From: VRUE01 sp047519745
GTDB taxonomy: Bacteria > Actinomycetota > Thermoleophilia > Solirubrobacterales > 70-9
Direction of reading: 5' to 3'
Assembly: GCA_047519745.1 (NCBI GenBank)
Contig: JAPVSJ010000077.1
Span: 1 to 28,055, forward strand
Length of the DNA stretch: 28,055 nucleotides
Below are positions 22,886 to 28,055 of the stretch, piece after piece. The notes beneath the pieces were generated by a model. That model was not told the DNA's origin and searched no databases. It saw nothing but the letters and a program-made list of their open reading frames with translations. Made by a program: the position numbers and the translations under genes. Numbering within the stretch: position 1 is the stretch's first letter; the number at the start of each line of letters is the position of its first letter.

Positions 22886-25800
22886 GAGGTTGGGAGCATA
22901 TCTTTTTCGACCAAATCCGAGCGGCCCGCCTCGCGCAGACCCTCGGCCATCGCCAGCACCGCGGCAAGGCGCGCCTCCGGCTCGTCGGGAACTCGCACCG
23001 AGGCGGTTTTCTCGCGCCACTCATACAGCGCCCCCTCGACCTGCTCGCGCAGCGCACTCGCCGCCTCGGAATCGAGCTCGATTCCGACCACGCTGAGGCG
23101 GCCGCCGCGCAGCTCGACACTGCTGGCGCCGGCCAGGCGCAGCTCGATCCGCGCCCGCTGCAGCGCCAGCAGGTTCTCGGCCTCGACCGGCGGCGGCCCG
23201 AAGCGGTCGCTGAGCTCGTCGCGGATCGCGCGCAGGTCGCCCGGCGCCCGCGCGGCGACGATGCGCCGGTGGACGTCGATCTTCGCCGCCTCGAAGGGGA
23301 TGAAGGAGGCCGGCAGGTAGGCGTCGACGGGGACGTCGAAGCGCAGCGGCTCCGGCGCCTCCTCGCCCCCCTCCCCGGCCGCACCCGCCTCGGCCACGGC
23401 CTCGTCGATCATCTGGCAGTAGAGCTCGAAGCCGACCGCGGCGACATGGCCCGACTGCTCGTCGCCGAGCAGGTCGCCGGCGCCGCGGATGTCGAGGTCG
23501 CGCATCGCGATCTTGAAGCCGGAGCCGAGCTCGGTGTGGTCGGCGAGGGTCGTCAGGCGGGCCGCCGCGTCCTCGGTCAGCGCCTCGGCGGAGGGGTAGA
23601 GCAGGTAGGCGAAGGCGCGCTTGGGCGAGCGCCCGACCCGGCCGCGGATCTGGTAGGCCTGGGCGAGCCCGAGCCGGTCGGCGCGCTCGACGATCAGCGT
23701 GTTGGCGGTGGGGATGTCGAGCCCCGACTCGATGATCGTCGTCGTCGCAAGCACGTCGGCCTCGCCGCGCAGGAACGCCATCATCGTCTTCTCCAGCTCG
23801 CCCTCGTCCATCTGCCCGTGGGCTTCGACCACGCGCGCGCCGGGGACGAGCCCGCGCAACTGCTCGGCGACCTCGGGCAGGCTCTCGATCCGGTTGTGGA
23901 GGAAGAACGCCTGGCCGCCGCGCTCGAGCTCGCGCTCGATCGCCCGCTTGACCAGGTCCTCGTCGTAGGGGCCGACGTAGGTGCGGACCGGGCGGCGCCC
24001 CTCGGGCGGGGTCTCGATCGTCGAGATGTCGCGCAGCCCCGCCAGGCTCATCTGCAGCGTGCGCGGGATCGGCGTCGCCGAGAGCGACAGCACGTCGACC
24101 TTCAGCTTCAGCTGGCGCAGCAGCTCCTTCTGCTTGACGCCGAAGCGCTGCTCCTCGTCGACGATCAGGAGGCCGAGGTCCTTGGCCCGCACGTCGCGCG
24201 AGAGCAGCCTGTGGGTGCCGACGAGGACGTCGATCTCGCCCGCTTCGTACCTCTTCAGCACCTCCTTGACCTCGGCCGGCTTGCGCAGGCGCGAGACCCA
24301 GTCGAGCGTGAAGGGCAGGTCGGCGAGGCGCTCGCGGAAGGTGCCGAAGTGCTGCTGGGCGAGGATCGTCGTCGGTGCCAGCATCATCACCTGCTTGCCG
24401 TCGGAGGCGGCCTTGACCGCCGCCCGCAGGGCGACCTCGGTCTTGCCGAAGCCGACGTCGCCGCAGACCAGCCGGTCCATCGGCTGCTCCGACTCCATGT
24501 CGCCCTTGACCGCCTCGATCGCCTCCAGCTGGTCGGCGGTCTCGCGGTAGGGGAACGCGGTCTCCATCGCGATCTGCCATTCGCCGTCCGGCGGGAAGGC
24601 GTGGCCCTTGCGGGTGCGTCGCTCGGCAAAGAGGTTGAGCAGCTCGCCGGCCAGGGCGCCCGCCGCTTTGCGGGCGCGGGCCTTCATGTTCTGCCAGCGC
24701 TTGCCGCCGAGCGCCGAGAGCGTCGGCGCCGCGCCGGCCCCGGCGTAGCGGCTCAGCTTCGCCAGCTGGTCGGTGGGCACGTAGACGCGGTCCTCGCCCT
24801 TGTATTCGAGGTAGAGGTAGTCGCGGCTGATGCCGCCGACCTCGCGCGTCTCGAAGCCGGCGAAGCGGGCGACGCCGTGGTCCTCGTGGACGACGTAGTC
24901 GCCGACGCGGAGGTCGCTGAAGGCGAGCCGGCCCCTGCCGCCACCCGGCGCGCGCTCCTCCCCACGCTTGCGCCGGTGGACTAGGCGGCGGAACGGGTAG
25001 ACGGCGAGGCGCAGCTCGGGGCTGACGAAGCCCTCGCGCAGGCGTGCCTCGGCGAAGGCGAGGCCCGGGTCGGGCGAGAGGCGTCCGCCGTCGAGCAGGG
25101 CTGCGTCGAGGCGTTCGAGGCTGTAGCGCGAGCGTTCCGCCTCGCCGCGGTTGTCGAAGGCGACGACCGTGCGGTAGCCGGAGCGGACCAGTTTCTCCAG
25201 CTCGCCCTCGGCCTCTTTGACGCTGCGCGCCGGCGACTCGGCGCGCGAGGCGCGTAGCGCTCCCCCGTCATCCTCCCCGGCCCCGCTGACGGCGAGGATC
25301 GCGCGGGCGGCGAGCGGCGCCGCCACCTCGACGTAGAGGTGACGGGCGTCGTCGGCGTGCATCGCCGCGGTCGCGTCCTCCCAGTGATCGCGCAGCGCCG
25401 GCTCGATCTCCTCGGCGGCGGTGAGGATCACGGCCGCCTCAGCGGGGACGAGGTCGAGCGGCGGGCCGAAGTGCTCGAGCGGCAGGACCTCGGCCGGACC
25501 CGGCGGCTCCTTGCCCTCCTCGGCCGCCTCCATCGCGGCCAGCTCGGCCAGCTCGCGGTGCTCGGCGTCGAGCTCGGCGGCAGGGGCCAGCTCGACCCGC
25601 TCGGCGTCGCCGAGCGAGCGCTGGGTGAAGGTCGAGAACCAGCGCATCGACTCGATCTCGTCGCCGAAGAGCTCGATCCGCACGGCGCGCTCCTCGGTCG
25701 CCGGATAGACGTCGAGGATGCCGCCGCGGACGGCGAACTGGCCGCGCTCCTCGACCTGCTCGACCCGCTCGTAGCCGGCGGCAACCAGGTCGCGGGCAGC

Positions 25801-26274
25801 GCCGTCGAGCTCGACTTCGCCGCCCGCCTCGAGCGTGAAGCCGGCGGGGCGCAGCGAGGCGTCCGGCACCGCCTCGGCGAGCGCGGTCGCGCCGGCAACC
25901 ACAATCGCGTCCTCCTCGTTGCGCAATGCCTCCAAGGCGTCGATCCGCAGCCCGACCAGGTGCGGAGGCGGGGTGACGTGCGAGGCGTAGCCCGTTCCCC
26001 GCGAGGGGTAGAAGCGGACCCGGCGGGGCGCCAGGTAGGCGCGCAGGTCGGCGGCGAGGTCGCGGGCCGAGCGATCGTCGGGGCTGACCAGCAGCGCCGG
26101 GCGGCCGGCGAGGCCGCGGTCGTCCTCGAGCAGGGTCGCGAGCAGCAGCGGGCGCAGGGTGGAAGAGGCGCCGAGCTCGACCGGCGAGCCGCCGCTTGCG
26201 GCGCGCACCTCGCTCGCGAGCGCGTGCAGGCGCTCGTGCTCGGCGGCTATTTCCAGAAGCGGGCGGAGGCTCAT
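22882..26274 (-). CDS. mfd: Transcription-repair coupling factor Mfd
   Basis: 1130 residues, usual length. N-terminal UvrB-homology region (RVRFYPSRGTGYASH, then GQFAVRGGILDVYPA), RNA polymerase-interaction/CarD-like domain (LRVGDYVVHEDHGVARFAGF, ~455-474), translocase motor with Walker A DVGFGKTEVALRA, APTTILAQQH, DEEQRFG (Walker B), SATPIPRTLQMS and TTIIESGLDIPTANTLIV with QIRGRVGRS, and a C-terminal D7 region (RFDVPVDAYLPASFIP). It removes polymerase stalled at lesions and recruits UvrA. First gene of the long minus-strand run. Its ATG is only 24 bp from the divergent gene's ATG, so each promoter must overlap the other gene. Confidence 0.97.
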   Translation of the reverse strand: MSLRPLLEIAAEHERLHALASEVRAASGGSPVELGASSTLRPLLLATLLEDDRGLAGRPALLVSPDDRSARDLAADLRAYLAPRRVRFYPSRGTGYASHVTPPPHLVGLRIDALEALRNEEDAIVVAGATALAEAVPDASLRPAGFTLEAGGEVELDGAARDLVAAGYERVEQVEERGQFAVRGGILDVYPATEERAVRIELFGDEIESMRWFSTFTQRSLGDAERVELAPAAELDAEHRELAELAAMEAAEEGKEPPGPAEVLPLEHFGPPLDLVPAEAAVILTAAEEIEPALRDHWEDATAAMHADDARHLYVEVAAPLAARAILAVSGAGEDDGGALRASRAESPARSVKEAEGELEKLVRSGYRTVVAFDNRGEAERSRYSLERLDAALLDGGRLSPDPGLAFAEARLREGFVSPELRLAVYPFRRLVHRRKRGEERAPGGGRGRLAFSDLRVGDYVVHEDHGVARFAGFETREVGGISRDYLYLEYKGEDRVYVPTDQLAKLSRYAGAGAAPTLSALGGKRWQNMKARARKAAGALAGELLNLFAERRTRKGHAFPPDGEWQIAMETAFPYRETADQLEAIEAVKGDMESEQPMDRLVCGDVGFGKTEVALRAAVKAASDGKQVMMLAPTTILAQQHFGTFRERLADLPFTLDWVSRLRKPAEVKEVLKRYEAGEIDVLVGTHRLLSRDVRAKDLGLLIVDEEQRFGVKQKELLRQLKLKVDVLSLSATPIPRTLQMSLAGLRDISTIETPPEGRRPVRTYVGPYDEDLVKRAIERELERGGQAFFLHNRIESLPEVAEQLRGLVPGARVVEAHGQMDEGELEKTMMAFLRGEADVLATTTIIESGLDIPTANTLIVERADRLGLAQAYQIRGRVGRSPKRAFAYLLYPSAEALTEDAAARLTTLADHTELGSGFKIAMRDLDIRGAGDLLGDEQSGHVAAVGFELYCQMIDEAVAEAGAAGEGGEEAPEPLRFDVPVDAYLPASFIPFEAAKIDVHRRIVAARAPGDLRAIRDELSDRFGPPPVEAENLLALQRARIELRLAGASSVELRGGRLSVVGIELDSEAASALREQVEGALYEWREKTASVRVPDEPEARLAAVLAMAEGLREAGRSDLVEKDMLPTS

Positions 26275-26298
26275 GGGCCAGATACGCTAGTCGTCCCG

Positions 26299-26820
26299 AT
26301 GCGCCGCCCCTTCGCCGCCCTCTCGACCCTCGGGCTCCTCGCCCACAACACCTTCGAGACCCGCGCCGGCGTCGGCCTCGTCTTCGAGCCACAGCTCGGC
26401 CGGCGGGGCTCGCGCGCCTTCTGGGCCGGGCTTATCCCGCTCGGACTGATCGCCGCGGCGCGGGGAGGGAAGTGGAACGAGCGGATCTCGGCCTTCAACG
26501 CGGGCATCGGCGTCGCCGGCGTCGCCGTCCACTTCAAGGCCTGGCCCTGGTCGCTGCACGGCGGGCTGCCGATGCTCGACGAAGCCGAGGGCCTGCGCGA
26601 GGACCAGCTCCCCGCCTACAACGCCGTCCTCTGGGCCTGGGGGATCTCCAGCGCCCTCAGCCTGCTGACCGAGACCAAGCGCGGCTCGCGCGGCTTCGCC
26701 CTCGCCGGCCTGCTCCACTTCCCGATCCTGCTCGCCTCGGCCGACCACCATTTCCGCTGGGCGCGTGAGCAGGCGAGGCGGGAACCGGGGCGCTGGAGCG
26801 CGGCGCTGTTGGAGGGCTGA
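26299..26820 (+). CDS. Predicted small membrane protein, unknown function
   Basis: 173 residues from ATG at 26299. The frame is open much further upstream, but that part is antisense to mfd. Several moderately hydrophobic segments (FWAGLIPLGLIAAA, NAGIGVAGVAVHFKAW, AVLWAWGISSALSLL, GFALAGLLHFPILLAS) suggest a four-pass membrane protein. I do not recognise the family. Divergent from mfd, and 4 bp upstream of the deacetylase-like gene whose ribosome binding site lies in its last codons, so the two are co-transcribed. TACGCT at 26283-26288 could serve as a -10 for a nearly leaderless mRNA. Confidence 0.6.
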   Translation: MRRPFAALSTLGLLAHNTFETRAGVGLVFEPQLGRRGSRAFWAGLIPLGLIAAARGGKWNERISAFNAGIGVAGVAVHFKAWPWSLHGGLPMLDEAEGLREDQLPAYNAVLWAWGISSALSLLTETKRGSRGFALAGLLHFPILLASADHHFRWAREQARREPGRWSAALLEG

Positions 26821-26824
26821 ACGC

Positions 26825-27616
26825 GTGGCGGAGTGGCCGGGGGAAGCCCGGGGTGCGCTCTGCCTCAGCTTCGACAACCTCGGCGTCGACGAGGCGTCGA
26901 GCGCGGCGCGAGTGCTGCCCGGCCTGCTGGAACGTCTCGGCGCGCACGACCTGCCGGCGACCTTCTTCGTCGAGGGCGTCAACGCAGAGCTCGACCCCGC
27001 TGCGCTGCGCGCGATCGACACAGCCGGGCACGAGGTCGCCTACCACGCCTGGCGCCACGAGACGTGGGGCGAGTTGTCAACCGCGGAGCAGGCCAAGAAC
27101 CTCGCCCGCGGAGTCGAGGCGTTCGCGGAGCTGGGCCTGGAGACCGCCGGCCTGCGCCCACCCGGCGGCGGGCTGGGGCCCGGAGGGGTCGAGGTTCTGC
27201 GCGAGGCCGGCCTGACCTACGCGTCGCCGGCCGGCGCGGGCGCGGGCGTCGAGGACGGAGTCGCCCTGCTTCCCTTCCAGTGGCGCCACGTCGATGCCAG
27301 TTGCATGCTGCCGCCGCTGGGCGCCGTGCGCGAGCGGATGACCGGCTCGCCGGGCGCGATCGAGCCCGGCGCCTTCCTCGCCTACCTTGAAGCGGAGATC
27401 GAGCGCCTCGCGCAAGAGGGCGGCTTCGCCACCTTGGTTCTCCACCTCCCGCTACTCGAGTGGCTGGGCGAGTCCAACCTGACACCGCTCCTCGACAAAT
27501 TCGCCTCCAGCGACGCGTGGCTCGCGCGCTGCGACCAAGCGGCCGAACACGTCCTCGCTCACCCGGGGGCGTTTACGGGCAAGGCGGTCCTGGACCCGAC
27601 CAGCTGGACCGGCTGA
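26825..27616 (+). CDS. NodB-fold polysaccharide deacetylase-like protein
   Basis: 263 residues from GTG at 26825, with GGAGGG 7 nt upstream (26812-26817). Motif 1, usually TFDDG, is SFDNLG (Asp17-Asn18). Motif 2 is His74-x3-His78 in GHEVAYHAWRHETW. Motif 3 is LRPPGGGLGPGG. PATFFVEG after the first strand is typical. Family enzymes remove acetyl groups from chitin-like, peptidoglycan or surface sugars, using a metal held by the second Asp of motif 1 and both His. Here that Asp is Asn, so metal binding or activity may be changed. There is no signal peptide, so a cytosolic substrate (as in PuuE-like relatives) is possible. Its stop codon abuts the opposing gene's stop codon. Confidence 0.8.
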   Translation: MAEWPGEARGALCLSFDNLGVDEASSAARVLPGLLERLGAHDLPATFFVEGVNAELDPAALRAIDTAGHEVAYHAWRHETWGELSTAEQAKNLARGVEAFAELGLETAGLRPPGGGLGPGGVEVLREAGLTYASPAGAGAGVEDGVALLPFQWRHVDASCMLPPLGAVRERMTGSPGAIEPGAFLAYLEAEIERLAQEGGFATLVLHLPLLEWLGESNLTPLLDKFASSDAWLARCDQAAEHVLAHPGAFTGKAVLDPTSWTG

Positions 27617-27964
27617 CTACCGGCCGGCGCGAGCGCTTCGGATCAGAGCCGCACCGAGCCGCGCCCACAGCGGGTAGAGCGCGAACAGCGATAGTGCCGC
27701 CGCGTGCCGGGCCGGCGGGATGCGTCGCTCGTCGACCCGCGCAAGGCCGGAGGTGAGCATGAACTCGCGTCCCGAGCGCGAGCCGAACGGGCGCCAGAGC
27801 CGCTCCAGGCCAGGGACGTTCGCGTAGAGCGCCAGCGAAACGCCGATGAAGAGCGCCACGACGCCGCCTCGAAGCCGCCGCGCGGCCGCCTCGTCGTCGC
27901 CGACCGCAGCCTCGATCGCGGCGCCGGAGGCGACCAGCAGCGGCGGATCGATGACAAAGCTCAT
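27617..27964 (-). CDS. Small predicted membrane protein, unknown function
   Basis: 115 residues from ATG at 27964, with a GGAGGAAGG-type ribosome binding site about 7 nt upstream. Segments LRGGVVALFIGVSLALYANV and HAAALSLFALYPLWARLGAAL look like membrane spans, with a basic stretch between. No family recognised. Convergent with the deacetylase-like gene, with no base between the two stop codons. The remaining 91 bp to the window end show no gene. Confidence 0.55.
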   Translation of the reverse strand: MSFVIDPPLLVASGAAIEAAVGDDEAAARRLRGGVVALFIGVSLALYANVPGLERLWRPFGSRSGREFMLTSGLARVDERRIPPARHAAALSLFALYPLWARLGAALIRSARAGR

Positions 27965-28055
27965 AGGAGAACCTTCCTCCGTTCTTTCTGAGATTTAGAG
28001 GAGGCCGACCGAAGGGAGGCCGTCGCAGAATCCCCGGAAGGACAGAGAGCCGACC

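Noticed and set aside
23269..24984. 571-codon plus-strand frame inside mfd, and similar long shadows at 12763-14028, 14487-15800 and 20374-21462
   Set aside because: All lie opposite genes with clear family motifs and show no motif or ribosome binding site of their own.

Overview
The window reads as a high-GC Gram-positive (Actinomycetota) chromosome. Class Thermoleophilia (Solirubrobacterales and relatives) is my best guess: the backbone uses GC-ending codons almost throughout, starts are often GTG or TTG, and the mfd / eno / ftsB / ppx gene set is an actinobacterial neighbourhood. The phylum is reasonably safe; the class is inference.

Positions 1 to about 6640 are accessory DNA with visibly lower GC, stacked against the 3' side of an initiator tRNA-Met gene. 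The intact tRNA is at 6596-6669 on the minus strand. A 43-bp copy of its 3' part, from the anticodon to just past the discriminator base, recurs at 913-955. Between the two copies is a 5.7-kb cargo element with no integrase. It carries a VapB45/VapC45-type toxin-antitoxin pair, a 640-residue ABC-type ATPase with a C-terminal TOPRIM/DUF4435-like half whose start overlaps the toxin stop codon, a HEPN protein and an SEC-C protein, all on the minus strand. Left of 913 a second element begins, with similar flanking sequence. It carries a HORMA-domain gene followed by the start of a CD-NTase gene, the hallmark pair of a HORMA-regulated (type III) CBASS defence operon that runs off the left edge. The region looks like a two-layer tRNA defence island.

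From 6800 on the window is core chromosome: a Ppx/GppA phosphatase; a gene-free 419-bp stretch with a run of stem-loops and a terminator suggesting an undescribed plus-strand RNA; an IlvG-like ThDP enzyme; tRNA-Leu(UAA); an ECF-type sigma factor fused to a zinc anti-sigma-like motif, a membrane segment and a Pro/Ala-rich tail; an R2-like oxidase (R2lox type); a three-gene operon (rhomboid pseudoprotease, small helical protein, UPF0173 hydrolase); a class I aldolase; a membrane-anchored nuclease; and small conserved proteins.

From 26274 down to 17005 the minus strand carries one tightly packed run: mfd, a SurA/PrsA-like foldase, eno, ftsB, a large membrane glycosyltransferase-like gene and a small conserved gene. 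The glycosyltransferase-like gene holds two copies, in opposite orientation, of a ~143-bp palindromic repeat that is translated in frame. The arms of the two copies differ by compensating changes, so this looks like a protein-coding palindromic element. The right end has a divergent unknown gene, a NodB-fold deacetylase-like gene and a small membrane protein.

The strongest leads are the coupled VapBC45-ATPase-HEPN cassette, the in-frame palindromic element, the stem-loop RNA candidate and the stacked tRNA-fMet island.
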